A DNA stretch of 56,879 bases from contig JABDBE010000001.1 of NCBI GenBank assembly GCA_013288805.1, positions 90,182 to 147,060 of the forward strand. Reading direction: 5' to 3'. The DNA comes from Acidobacteriota bacterium. Its GTDB lineage: Bacteria > Acidobacteriota > Terriglobia > Terriglobales > Acidobacteriaceae. Position 1 is the stretch's first letter. The number at the start of each line of letters is the position of its first letter. Below the pieces are notes generated by a model. The model ran no database searches. It worked only from the letters and a program-made list of their open reading frames with translations, and was not told where the DNA came from. Positions 1-9,570 of the stretch are shown here, one piece after another. The translations under genes and the position numbers were made by a program.

Positions 1-1416
1 AAGATAGTCGCGGCGTTGGTCCGGTAGCTGCGAAGCAGGAGTTTCAGCTTCCGCGAAACCCGCGGCCGGCGCTAGTCCGCGTTCGACCTTCACGTCGGTC
101 GACAGCTTGGCGGGAGCTTTCACGGGCTGCGAGCGGGCGAGTTTCTCGAGTTCGACGTAGCGCCGCTGCAAAACTTCGACCACGCGCGGATCGAAGCTTT
201 TGCCAGCTTCGTCGACCACGCGTGCCATAGCTTCGTCGAGCGGCAAAGCCCGGCGGTACTGGCGATCCGAAGCCAGAGCGTCGAGGCAATCGACCGCCGC
301 GAGAATTCGCGCTCCGATCGGTATGTCCTCGGCTTTTAGTCCGTTGGGATAGCCGCTACCATCCCACTTCTCGTGATGCGCGCTGACGATAGGCACGACC
401 GGATAAGGAAACTCCACCTGTTCCAGAATCTCCGCCCCAATAATCGGGTGGATCTTCATCTTCTCGAACTCTTCGGGCGTAAGTTTCCCTGGCTTGGAAA
501 TGATGTGTTCCGGAACCGCGAGTTTGCCGATGTCATGCAGAACCGACGCAGCCTGCAAGGCCTCGGTTTCGTCTGCACTCAAGCCAAGATCTTTGGCCAG
601 CTCCATAGCGTAGATGCGGACCCGCTGCAAGTGATCGTGCGTGGTGTGATCCTTGGCCTCGATCGCGAGTGCGAGAGCTTCAATGGTTCGCAGGTGAAGA
701 TTGGACACCTGCTCGGCGTGACGGGTTTCATCTTCAAGCTTGCTCAGGTACAGCCGGTACGACCGGTACATCAGATACACCGGAGGCAGGACCAGAAGCG
801 AAGATTGCCATCCGATGTGCCGGTTCAGGAAGCTCACTAAACCAGCGATGGCCGCGCCAACGAGGTAGTAAGGGAACGACCAGAAATAGCATTCCGACCA
901 CACTTTCAAAACCGGCTTGCCTTCAGTCAACCGGATGATGGTTGCCATCGCAAACGTGTTGAAGGCGAAGTAGGTGATCGCTACCAGAACCAGCGCGAGC
1001 GGATCGTTTCGGTGCAGTCCGTGGGTTGTGACGAATTGGTACGCGACGTATGCTGCTGCTGTTCCAACCGGCAACTGCGAAAAATTGAAAATGACGTGGA
1101 TCGGCTTTAGGTTAGACGACTTCCAATAAGACTGAACCAGCACTGCCCCGAAACCCATCACCAGGGTTTCGGCAAAGCTCATCTCCAGAACCCCCAGGAG
1201 AATGAACAGGAAGTTGACCGACATGGTCCCGTTGATGCCGGGCAGTTTAATCTTGAGAGAGGAAGCCAGAAGTGCAACTGCCAGATAGCACAGGAACTTG
1301 AGCGGGTCTGTCGATTGCCAGTGGGTCAACGCCACACAGAAGCACCCCAGCGCGGCAAGCGCCATGGCTGCGATAAACACTTGTGCGCCAACCTGACGGG
1401 GCGAACTCTCGGACAT
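1..1416 (-). CDS. Membrane HD-GYP domain protein (c-di-GMP phosphodiesterase type), C-terminus cut by window edge
   Basis: A continuous frame runs from an ATG at 1416 to the window edge, 472 codons without a stop, so the C-terminus is missing. Residues 10-215 are hydrophobic with about six to seven membrane segments, resembling an integral membrane sensor. From about residue 240 there is a HD-GYP domain: HDIGK at 294-298, a His in KIH at 323, HHEKWDGSGYP at 347-357. These are the metal-binding and signature residues of HD-GYP enzymes, which hydrolyse cyclic di-GMP. The charged tail after residue 430 is low-complexity. It is divergent from the M23 peptidase gene. The ligand sensed by the membrane part cannot be told. 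Confidence 0.9.
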   Translation of the reverse strand, partial: MSESSPRQVGAQVFIAAMALAALGCFCVALTHWQSTDPLKFLCYLAVALLASSLKIKLPGINGTMSVNFLFILLGVLEMSFAETLVMGFGAVLVQSYWKSSNLKPIHVIFNFSQLPVGTAAAYVAYQFVTTHGLHRNDPLALVLVAITYFAFNTFAMATIIRLTEGKPVLKVWSECYFWSFPYYLVGAAIAGLVSFLNRHIGWQSSLLVLPPVYLMYRSYRLYLSKLEDETRHAEQVSNLHLRTIEALALAIEAKDHTTHDHLQRVRIYAMELAKDLGLSADETEALQAASVLHDIGKLAVPEHIISKPGKLTPEEFEKMKIHPIIGAEILEQVEFPYPVVPIVSAHHEKWDGSGYPNGLKAEDIPIGARILAAVDCLDALASDRQYRRALPLDEAMARVVDEAGKSFDPRVVEVLQRRYVELEKLARSQPVKAPAKLSTDVKVERGLAPAAGFAEAETPASQLPDQRRDYL

Positions 1417-1606
1417 TAGATGATTCTGGCTCAGGGTGACCTAAATGTCTGGCCAAAACGATTCCAGGTGATTACCATCGTGTTCTGCTTATGAGCCAAT
1501 AACTTACGATCCTGCCGCTGGTTGGGTCCCGTAGGTGCGAAACAGGGTTCTACCGGAAGGATTTGGTCCTGCTTGATGTAGGCATCAGTGCTAGGCTCAC
1601 TCTAGA

Positions 1607-2551
1607 ATGGGTTCGTCCTCGACAATCTCATCATTCTCATTGGTCGGCTGCAGAGGCTTAGCGCTCGTCTTCGTCGGCGTACTGTTTAGCCTGCTGCCTC
1701 TGCGCGCAATTGAGGTTCCTGGCTCCCCGGCGAAGAGCGGGGCGGGAGGCTCCTGGTCGATTACGCTGCAGCCCGTAGGACTGATTAACGGATCGCCGGT
1801 AGTGTTTCGCGTGACTCCGCCGGAACGCTTGAAGTCGCTTTCCGGCAAATGGCTGGAGCATGAAGTGTTCTTTTCTGCCGATCCACAAGGCAAAGTCTGG
1901 TACGGGATTGCGGGCGCGAGCCTGGAAACCCGGCCCGGAAAGTATCCGCTGGAGTTGAAGGGAGTCAGTGCCAGCGGGAAAGATCTTTCGTTTGAAAAAC
2001 CAATCGCAGTGGGCAAAGGAAAATATCACAGCATCGCGGCCAGCGTGCCCAAACAATATACGGAACCGAATCCCGAACAACTTCAGAAAATAAGTCAGGA
2101 TAAGGCGATTAAACAACAGGCGTTTTCGCACGTAACTCCCGAGCGCGAGTGGACGGGCAGCTTCCACGCTCCGGTGAAAGCGGAAATCTCCGATGTGTTT
2201 GGAACCTCGCGCACCTTCAATGGCAAAACACAAAGCGTCCATGAGGGGCTGGACTATGCCGTCTCGGAAGGAACGCCGGTTGCAGCGCTGAATAGCGGAA
2301 CGGTTTTACTGGCGCAGCAGTTGTTCTTCGAGGGTAATTGTGTGGTGCTCGACCATGGTCAGGGACTGCTCACGCTTTATATGCATCTCTCGAAAATCGA
2401 GGTCAAGGAAGGCGAGCACGTTACTGGCGGACAGAAAATCGGGGTGAGCGGTGGAACCGGCCGCGCCACTGGACCGCATCTGCATGTGGCTGTCCGCTGG
2501 GAGGGAGTTTATTTGAACCCCGCGACTTTGCTAAGTCTCCAACTGCCTTGA
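1607..2551 (+). CDS. Secreted M23-family (LytM) peptidase
   Basis: The 314-residue product starts with a hydrophobic stretch (residues about 15-34) that reads as a signal peptide or anchor. A unique domain follows, then a LytM/M23 metallopeptidase domain from about residue 185. The zinc ligands are visible: H212 and D216 in HEGLDYA, H260 in YMHLS, and the HLH at 291-293. M23 enzymes cut peptidoglycan cross-bridges in the periplasm. With an intact catalytic set this is probably an active endopeptidase and not an EnvC-type activator. The 3' end overlaps the convergent sigma-54 activator gene by 21 bases. No strong ribosome binding site is visible before the ATG. Confidence 0.88.
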   Translation: MGSSSTISSFSLVGCRGLALVFVGVLFSLLPLRAIEVPGSPAKSGAGGSWSITLQPVGLINGSPVVFRVTPPERLKSLSGKWLEHEVFFSADPQGKVWYGIAGASLETRPGKYPLELKGVSASGKDLSFEKPIAVGKGKYHSIAASVPKQYTEPNPEQLQKISQDKAIKQQAFSHVTPEREWTGSFHAPVKAEISDVFGTSRTFNGKTQSVHEGLDYAVSEGTPVAALNSGTVLLAQQLFFEGNCVVLDHGQGLLTLYMHLSKIEVKEGEHVTGGQKIGVSGGTGRATGPHLHVAVRWEGVYLNPATLLSLQLP

Positions 2552-4501
2552 GTCTCTGCGGTGAGACTGTTCTGCCGCAGGGCGCAGGCTGGGTGATGAG
2601 CGAAGTGTGTCTTTGAGATCGAGATTACGAATCAAACGGTGGAGATAATTTACGTGCACGCCGAGAAGCTGCGCCGCCTCCGTGTAATTCAGCTTGGTCT
2701 CTTCTAACGCATCGAGGATGAGCTGCTTTTTCGCCTCTCTTACTTGATTGTGATATTTTGCCCCTTCAGAAGGCGAGGTAACTGCTTTTTCCAGGATGGA
2801 CTCCGGCAAATCCTCCGGTTGAATGACATCCGAAAGACTTAACACCAGCGCGCTTTCGATGGCGTTCTCCAGTTCGCGCACATTGCCGGGCCAGTCATAG
2901 TTCACCAGGCGTTGCATGGCTTCGGGAGAAAGTTTCTTGGCTTTGGTATTGAGTTTCTTGATATACCTGGCGACAAAATAAGTGGCGAGCATGGGTATGT
3001 CTTCGCGGCGTTCGCGGAGGGCCGGCATAACCAGCGAGAGAACATTCAGGCGATAGAACAGATCCTTGCGGAAGGTTCCAGCCTTCACCGCCTGTGCCAG
3101 GTCCTGGTTGGTGGCTGCGATCAGACGGATGTCCACCGAGATCGGCCGCACACCGCCCACCCGATCGAACTCACGTTCCTGAAGCACACGGAGAAGCTTC
3201 ACTTGCAGAGCCGGCGCGAGTTCGCCGATTTCGTCCAGAAAGACAACTCCGCCATTGGCAATTTCCAGCCGACCCTTTTTCTGCGCGACTGCGCCGGTGA
3301 ATGCGCCTCTTTCGTGGCCGAACAGTTCGCTCTCCAGCAAGCCCTCGGGAATAGCAGCGCAGTTGATCGCGACGAACGGTTTGCTGGATCGTGGACTGTT
3401 GCGATGGACAGCCCGTGCCGCCAGTTCCTTTCCGGTTCCGCTCTCTCCTTGCAACAGAACGTTGGCATCGGTCGGCGCCACTCGTGCCAGGAATTGGTAA
3501 ACTTCCTTCATCCGAGGGCTATCGCCAATCAGGTTGTGCTCGAGATTGATCTCCGCGGAAAGCCTGAGGTTCTCCTGTTCCAGCCATCGCATTCGACTGG
3601 CGTTTTCCAACGCGACTGCGGACGTCCCCGCAATGGCGGCCACTAATTGGAGGTGATCTTCGTCGAAGCGGCTGGAAGGGTCACATGTGTCCAGATAAAT
3701 GCAGCCGGTGACTTTCTGAAACACGGTCAGGGGCACACACAGCAAGGAGCGGACCTGGCATGACACCAGGCTCTCTACGCCGGCCAGACCATTTGAACCG
3801 GGGACGTCAGCTCCCAGAATTGCCAGTCCTTCTTGCATGACTTGACGGGCAATGGTGCGGCTGATGGGTACCGGCAACGCGGATTTTGCGACACGGTGGC
3901 GGGCAAAGGCCGAGGCAAAGTTCGGGTCCCCCTTGCCATCGAGCAAGATGGCGCCACGTTCGGCCGGCACTATTTCAAAAATCAGGTTGAGGATTTGCTC
4001 CTGCAGTTCGTCGAGATCACGGATGGAATGAACAACTCGGCTGATTTTGAGCAGCGCATTCAGATTGCGGGCTACCCGAGAACTCGCTGGGAACTCTTTT
4101 AGAATTCGTTCGGGTTGCAGGTAAAGCACGTCTTGTGGACGAAGCTGGGCTGTCGCTTGGGTCAAGCTGTCTTCGTATTCAACCCGGGTAGTGGCTGGTT
4201 GATCTGCTTCCTCATGAAGCAGCAATAGGAAGATCGAATCGCCCACCGCGATTTGGTCTCCGTGTCGCAACCGCGCTTCCTTTACTGCCACTCCGTTTAC
4301 CGATGTGCCATTACGGCTATCGAGGTCGCGTATCTTGTAGCCGTCGCTTTCCCGGCTGAGCGCGCAGTGGCGACGCGACAAAGAAGGATCGCTGATGGAC
4401 AGTAAATTGGAGGGGTCGCGCCCGATGTGAATCTCGCCGTTTGGCAGGGCAAACGTCGAATCCTTCAGCGGCCCAGCAATCGCCAGAAGCCTTGGGTTCA
4501 C
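2531..4501 (-). CDS. Sigma-54-dependent transcriptional activator, FHA-GAF-AAA+-Fis
   Basis: The product has 656 residues from a GTG start. It begins with a FHA domain (about 20-95, with IGRD, SRRHC and [10 protein letters not shown]), which binds phosphothreonine. A GAF domain follows (about 150-300). Next is the AAA+ sigma-54 interaction domain with Walker A GESGTGKE, the GAFTGA loop that contacts sigma-54, and Walker [11 protein letters not shown] Fis-type helix-turn-helix ends the protein ([20 protein letters not shown]). FHA in place of a receiver suggests control by Ser/Thr kinase signalling, as known for this subfamily in Myxococcus and Acidobacteriota. Three phased palindromes lie upstream at 4562-4616 and may be its own binding sites. 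Its target genes are not evident. Confidence 0.93.
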   Translation of the reverse strand: MNPRLLAIAGPLKDSTFALPNGEIHIGRDPSNLLSISDPSLSRRHCALSRESDGYKIRDLDSRNGTSVNGVAVKEARLRHGDQIAVGDSIFLLLLHEEADQPATTRVEYEDSLTQATAQLRPQDVLYLQPERILKEFPASSRVARNLNALLKISRVVHSIRDLDELQEQILNLIFEIVPAERGAILLDGKGDPNFASAFARHRVAKSALPVPISRTIARQVMQEGLAILGADVPGSNGLAGVESLVSCQVRSLLCVPLTVFQKVTGCIYLDTCDPSSRFDEDHLQLVAAIAGTSAVALENASRMRWLEQENLRLSAEINLEHNLIGDSPRMKEVYQFLARVAPTDANVLLQGESGTGKELAARAVHRNSPRSSKPFVAINCAAIPEGLLESELFGHERGAFTGAVAQKKGRLEIANGGVVFLDEIGELAPALQVKLLRVLQEREFDRVGGVRPISVDIRLIAATNQDLAQAVKAGTFRKDLFYRLNVLSLVMPALRERREDIPMLATYFVARYIKKLNTKAKKLSPEAMQRLVNYDWPGNVRELENAIESALVLSLSDVIQPEDLPESILEKAVTSPSEGAKYHNQVREAKKQLILDALEETKLNYTEAAQLLGVHVNYLHRLIRNLDLKDTLRSSPSLRPAAEQSHRRDSRQLET

Positions 4502-4561
4502 CTGAGTACCTCACTACTACTTGCCCTCCTCTGTAACACATTTGTCGCTGGAATCGCAAAA

Positions 4562-4616
4562 CTATCTGCGATCGTTCCACTATCCGAACAGATAGTTCAG
4601 CTATCCGTTTGGATAG
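4562..4616 (-). promoter_or_regulatory. Array of three phased palindromes upstream of the FHA-type activator gene
   Basis: Three inverted repeats with half-site CTATC sit at 4562-4574 (one arm imperfect), 4580-4595 (CTATCCGAACAGATAG) and 4601-4616 (CTATCCGTTTGGATAG). Their centres are about 20-21 bases apart, two helical turns, so bound dimers would face the same side of the DNA. The array lies 60-115 bases upstream of the GTG start at 4501. An autoregulatory or enhancer site for a Fis-type regulator is the likely reading. The protein that binds is inferred. Confidence 0.6.
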
Positions 4617-4651
4617 GGTTGTGGGTGCGAGAGCGGAGCTGAAAGGCTGAT

Positions 4652-4678
4652 TTGTCAATCGTCCAGTCGAGTTAAATC
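4652..4678 (+). promoter_or_regulatory. Possible promoter for the candidate RNA
   Basis: TTGTCA at 4652-4657 is followed after 14-15 bases by TTAAAT/TAAATC at 4672-4678. The spacing is shorter than the ideal 17, so this is a weak sigma-70 match. It is listed because a transcript must start somewhere in this stretch to use the strong terminator at 4815-4858. Confidence 0.3.
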
Positions 4679-4679
4679 A

Positions 4680-4858
4680 GTTACTTGGGCGGATCGCCGC
4701 GCTCGCGACTGCAGGTTCCGGCAGTGGTTCGACACGTGCTTTCATAGCCGCAAGCCCAGACCTGGCGAAGCGATGGGGGAAGCGCTTTTGGCAGTCTTGC
4801 CGGGTACAGGCTGGAATCGGGAGCCTGGCGACCCCCTCATCAGGTTCCCGATTTTTTT
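4680..4858 (+). ncRNA. Candidate structured small RNA of about 180 nt ending in an intrinsic terminator
   Basis: No forward-strand gene ends within 2.2 kb upstream, yet a strong forward terminator stands at 4815-4858. The stretch before it has no convincing ORF. It holds several short stems: GGCG/CGCC near 4689-4699, ACTGC/GCAGT around 4710-4725, CCGGCAG (about 4718) with CTTGCCGG (about 4795), and GTGCTT (about 4736) with AAGCGC (about 4778). GACTGC and GCAGTC could also pair, giving an alternative fold. Size and terminator fit a 6S-like or other regulatory RNA. I could not match it to a named family, and a leader for the small ORF downstream is the alternative. Confidence 0.4.
4815..4858 (+). 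terminator. Strong intrinsic terminator
   Basis: A 13-bp stem (4815-4827 with 4841-4853, one G-T pair) closes a 13-base loop and runs into a seven-T tract at 4852-4858. It is one of the clearest Rho-independent terminators in the window and reads on the forward strand. Confidence 0.8.
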
Positions 4859-4872
4859 AGCTTAGCTTGAAT

Positions 4873-5058
4873 ATGGACACGATCTTCGTGGATCAGGCGC
4901 TCCAGGCATATCGGGATGAGACGGGGGACCTGCGTCCCTTTGAGGCGCTCCCGGTCGAGATTACCAGCAGGATTCTTCGGGAGGCGCAACGGCTCAAGGG
5001 CTCTGGAAATGGGAGCTTTCCTCAGCCCGCAGCCGCAGATGGTTGTGTGGACAATTGA
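4873..5058 (+). CDS. Small hypothetical protein, 61 residues
   Basis: The frame reads MDTIFVDQALQAYRDETG and continues as an amphipathic, helix-rich segment to about residue 42. A low-complexity tail follows that overlaps the convergent end of the lhr gene by 37 bases. Third codon positions are mostly G or C in the first 42 codons, as expected for coding DNA here. There is no visible ribosome binding site, and an in-frame TTG two codons upstream (4867) is another possible start. It lies 15 bases after the T-tract of the terminator, so read-through or attenuation could control it. Function unknown. Confidence 0.4.
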   Translation: MDTIFVDQALQAYRDETGDLRPFEALPVEITSRILREAQRLKGSGNGSFPQPAAADGCVDN

Positions 5059-8000
5059 GTGTCCATGTTCTCTACCGGGATTCCATCGCGAAAACTGATG
5101 CTTCTTCCTGAGATCGCTGGAATGCGTTCGCCAGGAACCAGGATGCCGACCAGATTCAGGGGATCGGCTGCTGATAGTGTGACGGTTTCCCCGGTTGGAG
5201 GCATTTTTCGCGTGGCTCGCAACGACTCCACCGCGACCGGCAGTGCAAATTGCTCGCCGAGGAATCCGTCGACGAAACGGCCGCCCCGAATTTCTCCGCG
5301 ATCTTCCAGCCGTCGAAACGCCATTTGCAATTCCCGCCACTTGGGCAGGTTGGTCTCTCGTGCCAGTGCATCCCGAAAGACGATCCCGTAACGCTTGAGC
5401 AACATCCAACAGGTGGCCTCGACGGTGCGATTGCGCTCTACGGTTTGATCGGTGTATAGCAGCGCCCATCGTCCGGAACTGTGCCGCGGACGCGCCGTGC
5501 GCCCGCTGCCTTGTCCCGCGCGCCGTTTGGGATCGATGAGCGAGCGCAGGTTATCGAAGCCGTCGGCGGTGACGATTCCCGCGGCCACCAGTTCCCACAG
5601 CGCGGTTTCTACTTCGGCCTTGAGCTTGTCGGTGCCGCGGACGATGTCGGCGAAGAATGACGCTCCGCGCTGGCGCAGGAAATCCAGCACCTGCCGCGCC
5701 CCGTCACTAAGGCCGCGCGCTTCGGGTTGATTGGCGGCGGGATTGTGCGGAGTCATCCAATCGGCTTCTTCGCGAACGAAGAAGGTAATGGGAGCGACGC
5801 TGGTCGGAATCACTCGCCGCTTGCCGGCGGCCGAATCCTCGAGTGTCGCGGGATGCGGAGACAAACGTCCCCAGCCGACTGCGCCGGTCAGGCAAAGTTG
5901 GTCCAGCCATTGCGGGTCATAGTTCGCAATGCGTCTGGCAAGAATCTGCCGTTCCCATGCGTTGGCGGGGATTTCAAAACCTTGAAGCTGACGCAGTATT
6001 TCCAGCGTGGAGCGTTCCCCCTGAACTTGCGTTCCTGGCGCGACATGCTGCCAGCGCAGCAGCCAGCGCATGAACTGCGCCGGCGTTATAGGCTCGATTT
6101 GTTTGCGCAGCGTTGCGACCGTGAGGCGATGAACACGAGCCAGCAAACGACGTTCGCACCATTCGATCTCGCGTGTCGTGGGCGCGCCCGCTCGCGTGGC
6201 TTCATCGGTAAACTTCCCACGCAGGATTGCTCCGCTGGCTTCCATGCGCAGTAAAGCTTTGTCGATTTCAGATAAAGGAAGGCCAAGCATGGACCCAAGA
6301 TGTTGCGCCGTGATTGGACCCAAATGCGTCATCCAACCCGTAACCATTGCCAGCACGGCGTCATCGCGCGAGGGAAGTGCGCTCTCAATATCGACAATCG
6401 GCCGATCGAAACTGGCATCGGGGAAGAGTAGGGAAAACATCTGGACACGCTCGGCCGCGACCCAGTAGCTTCGGTCGACGTTCACGGCGTAGGCTGCCCG
6501 GCCATGTTCAATCAATTGCTGGAAAAGTTCTTTCCATCGCGCATTCCCGCGATCATCGACGTAGGCTGTGGCTACACGGTCTGCGGGAAAGGCGATCAGC
6601 GTGTGCAGCACGTCATGCAGTTCGTCGGGGTCGCGGACATCCGGCCACGCCTCTTCGCGGACTTGCGCAATTGCCGCGGGATCAAGCTTGCCGACTTCCT
6701 CCAGCACGGACTCCGGCAGAATCCGGCGCATCTCGACGGCTCGCGCGCGGCGTTCTTCGAGCGGCGCGTCGTCGAGGTAGGCGTATGGATTCGCGTTCAG
6801 GATTTCATGCGAGAACTGCGAGGGCACAGGCGTATCCACCGCGACGCAGCGTATGCGGCCGTCCGCCATGCCGCGCAGCAGATTCTTCAGGCCGTCCAGA
6901 TCCATCGCCTCAGTGAGCACGTCTTTCATGACTTCGTTCACCAGAGGATGGTTGGGAATCTGAATGTCTCCAGCGATATTTTCCTGGCACGCGGCGACGT
7001 CGGGGAACACCGAGGCCAGCAGATCGTCCGAGCGCATGCGCTGAATCTGGGGCGGAACTTTCTTGCCGGATTGAAATCGCAGCAAAGCAAGAGCCCGATT
7101 CGCATCCCATCGCCAGCGCGTGCCGAATATCGGAGAAGCCAGCGCGGCTTGCTCGAGGATGGGCTGCACTGTCTCCGCGTTCAGAAAATGAAAAACATCA
7201 GCCAGAGGAAAGCTGTGCTGCTCGGCCAGCGCGATGTTCAGACCATTGTCGGTCGCCGCCGCTTGCAGTTCGAAGTTGAAACTGCGGCAGAACCGTTTGC
7301 GCAAGGACAAGCCCCAGGCCTTATTGATCCGTCCTCCGAAAGGCGCGTGGATCACCAGTTGCATCCCGCCGCCTTCATCGAAGAAACGTTCGGCGATGAT
7401 TGTTTGCTGCGTGGGAACGGCTCCGAGCACGGCGCGTCCCTGCAGAATGTATTCGATCATTTGCTCGGCACCGGAGTCGTCCAAGCCACACTCTCCTTTA
7501 AGCCAGCCGATGGTTTCCGCAACGTCAGGCTGACTGAAAGAGACTCCGATCGGCGAAGTGTGGGGCAGACGGTCGCTGATCTCTTGGCGCAGGTCGGCTA
7601 CGTGTAACGACAGCTCTTCGGTTCGCGCCGGAGCTTCGCCGCGCCAGAAGGGAACGCTGGGCGGCGCTCCGTGGGCATCTTCTACGAGCACGCGTCCGGA
7701 CTTGCCTTCGACTCGGCGAATTCGCCACGAACTATTGCCCAGCAGCATGATGTCGCCAGCGTTGCTCTCGACGGCAAAGTCTTCGTCGAGCGTGCCCACA
7801 ACAATTCCTTCGGGCTCGGCGACTACCGTAAACAGCGCGGTTTCAGGGATGGCGCCGCCACTGGTGATTGCCGCCAGCCGCGCGCCCCGGCGCGCTCGCA
7901 GCTTGCGATTGATGCGGTCGCGATGGATGTACGCGCCATAGCGTCCTCGGCGCGATGCAATGCCTTCGGAGAGCATTTCGAGAACGGCTTCATAAGTTTC

Positions 8001-9461
8001 GCGTGAGAGATTGCGATACGGATACGCCCGGCGCACCAGGGCGAAAAGCTCGTCTTCGTCCCAGCCATCGTCTTGTGGAGCGAGCGTCCCCACTCGCGTG
8101 GCGGAGGATGCTAACAGCTCTTCAGGCGCAGCGGGATTTTCTACGCTGCCAGACGCGGACAAGTGCGCCCGCGACACACGACCACCGCCTGCGGCGCATA
8201 TCGCCACAATCTGCTGGGCGAGAATATCCAGCGGCGAATCGGGGGTCATGATGCGATCGAGATCGCCCTGGCGGATGGCTCGCACCAAAGCCGCACATTC
8301 CTGAAGCTCGTCCCGAGTGGTTACGAAAAAGCGTCCCTTGGGAACCGCGCCGCGCCAGTGCCCCGATCGGCCTACACGTTGTAGGGCCACGGCAATAGCT
8401 CGCGGAGAGCTGATCTGCACCACCAAATCCACTGTGCCGATATCAATTCCCAACTCCAGCGAGGCGGTCGCGACCAGCACTTTGACTTCGCCATCTTTGA
8501 GTTTTTTTTCTGCGGCCAGACGTAGTTTGCGAGACAGGCTGCCGTGATGGGCCGCAACGTTGTCGGGTCCGAGTTTTTCAGTCAGATGGTGCGAGATTCG
8601 CTCCGATAATCGCCGAGTATTGACGAAGACCAGCGTGGAGCGATGCTGTTCGATCAGCTCGACCAGCCGATCGTAGATCTCATCCCACATTTCGTTGGTG
8701 GCGATGGGGCCGAGCTGGCTGGCCGGAACTTCGACGGCGAGATCGAGCTTGCGCTTGTGGCCGACGTTCACGATCACAGGATCAGGCCGTCCGCTGCCAG
8801 TGAGGAAATGCGCGACTTCTTCAATCGGCTTTTGTGTCGCAGAAAGTCCAATACGCACTGGCGGACAATGCGTCAATGCTTCCAGTCGCTCTAGCGAGAG
8901 CGTCAGATGAGCGCCACGTTTGTCATCTGCGACAGCGTGAATCTCGTCGACGATCACGGTGTCAACATCCCGCAGGATCGCCCGGCTCTTTTCCGCAGTG
9001 AGCAGGAGGTACAGCGATTCTGGCGTGGTTACCAGAATGTGTGGAGGACGCTTCAGCATCGCCCGGCGTTCGTGCATGAGCGTGTCGCCGGTGCGAACCG
9101 CGGTGCGAATTTGCGGCATCAACAAGCCGCGCTCTCCGGCCATTTGCAGAATCTCACCGAGGGGCACTTCGAGGTTTTTCTGAATGTCGTTACCCAACGC
9201 CTTCAGCGGCGAAACATAGAGAACTTCGGTGCGGTCCTGAAGGTCGCCGGCCAGCGCTTTTCGCACCAATCGATCGATGCAGGCGAGAAACGCGGCAAGG
9301 GTTTTGCCGGAACCCGTTGGGGCAGAGATCAGGGTCGTGTGACCGGCCAGAATGTGCCGCCATCCCTGCTCCTGTGGCTCAGTCGGCGTCCCGAAGCGCT
9401 GGACAAACCAATCCCTGACGAGAGGGTGAGCCCAGTCGAGCGAGGAAGGGACGGAGGACAT
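5022..9461 (-). CDS. lhr: Lhr-family ATP-dependent DNA helicase, long form
   Basis: From the ATG at 9461 the product has 1479 residues, matching the long Lhr of enterobacteria and mycobacteria (about 1500). I chose this start because the helicase homology begins just after it (SLDWAHPLVRDWFVQRFG). The upstream extension to 9569 is not protein-like. Motifs of a superfamily 2 helicase are visible: Q-motif region PTEPQEQGW, Walker A APTGSGKT, DEIH box, SAT, and QRVGRSGHWRG (motif VI). Winged-helix and beta-barrel regions follow, then the long C-terminal extension that in long Lhr proteins carries tandem winged helices. The family unwinds RNA:DNA hybrids and branched DNA in repair. The gene stands alone between divergent and convergent neighbours. 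Confidence 0.95.
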   Translation of the reverse strand: MSSVPSSLDWAHPLVRDWFVQRFGTPTEPQEQGWRHILAGHTTLISAPTGSGKTLAAFLACIDRLVRKALAGDLQDRTEVLYVSPLKALGNDIQKNLEVPLGEILQMAGERGLLMPQIRTAVRTGDTLMHERRAMLKRPPHILVTTPESLYLLLTAEKSRAILRDVDTVIVDEIHAVADDKRGAHLTLSLERLEALTHCPPVRIGLSATQKPIEEVAHFLTGSGRPDPVIVNVGHKRKLDLAVEVPASQLGPIATNEMWDEIYDRLVELIEQHRSTLVFVNTRRLSERISHHLTEKLGPDNVAAHHGSLSRKLRLAAEKKLKDGEVKVLVATASLELGIDIGTVDLVVQISSPRAIAVALQRVGRSGHWRGAVPKGRFFVTTRDELQECAALVRAIRQGDLDRIMTPDSPLDILAQQIVAICAAGGGRVSRAHLSASGSVENPAAPEELLASSATRVGTLAPQDDGWDEDELFALVRRAYPYRNLSRETYEAVLEMLSEGIASRRGRYGAYIHRDRINRKLRARRGARLAAITSGGAIPETALFTVVAEPEGIVVGTLDEDFAVESNAGDIMLLGNSSWRIRRVEGKSGRVLVEDAHGAPPSVPFWRGEAPARTEELSLHVADLRQEISDRLPHTSPIGVSFSQPDVAETIGWLKGECGLDDSGAEQMIEYILQGRAVLGAVPTQQTIIAERFFDEGGGMQLVIHAPFGGRINKAWGLSLRKRFCRSFNFELQAAATDNGLNIALAEQHSFPLADVFHFLNAETVQPILEQAALASPIFGTRWRWDANRALALLRFQSGKKVPPQIQRMRSDDLLASVFPDVAACQENIAGDIQIPNHPLVNEVMKDVLTEAMDLDGLKNLLRGMADGRIRCVAVDTPVPSQFSHEILNANPYAYLDDAPLEERRARAVEMRRILPESVLEEVGKLDPAAIAQVREEAWPDVRDPDELHDVLHTLIAFPADRVATAYVDDRGNARWKELFQQLIEHGRAAYAVNVDRSYWVAAERVQMFSLLFPDASFDRPIVDIESALPSRDDAVLAMVTGWMTHLGPITAQHLGSMLGLPLSEIDKALLRMEASGAILRGKFTDEATRAGAPTTREIEWCERRLLARVHRLTVATLRKQIEPITPAQFMRWLLRWQHVAPGTQVQGERSTLEILRQLQGFEIPANAWERQILARRIANYDPQWLDQLCLTGAVGWGRLSPHPATLEDSAAGKRRVIPTSVAPITFFVREEADWMTPHNPAANQPEARGLSDGARQVLDFLRQRGASFFADIVRGTDKLKAEVETALWELVAAGIVTADGFDNLRSLIDPKRRAGQGSGRTARPRHSSGRWALLYTDQTVERNRTVEATCWMLLKRYGIVFRDALARETNLPKWRELQMAFRRLEDRGEIRGGRFVDGFLGEQFALPVAVESLRATRKMPPTGETVTLSAADPLNLVGILVPGERIPAISGRSISFRDGIPVENMDTQLSTQPSAAAG

Positions 9462-9570
9462 TAGAAATATTGTATCCGGAGCACGAAGATTCGCAAAATA
9501 TTCGCCTACACGGGCGGCTGCGGAACTGACCGCGTGTACAATGTCCGTTCTACTCGACCCTCGGGACAAG

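Noticed and set aside
2912-3646. 244-codon forward frame
   Set aside because: Antisense to the AAA+ domain of the FHA-type activator; no recognisable domain.
6504-7607. 367-codon forward frame
   Set aside because: It lies wholly antisense to lhr, in the mirror frame of a clear helicase, and has no protein-like motifs. G+C-rich DNA often gives such shadows.
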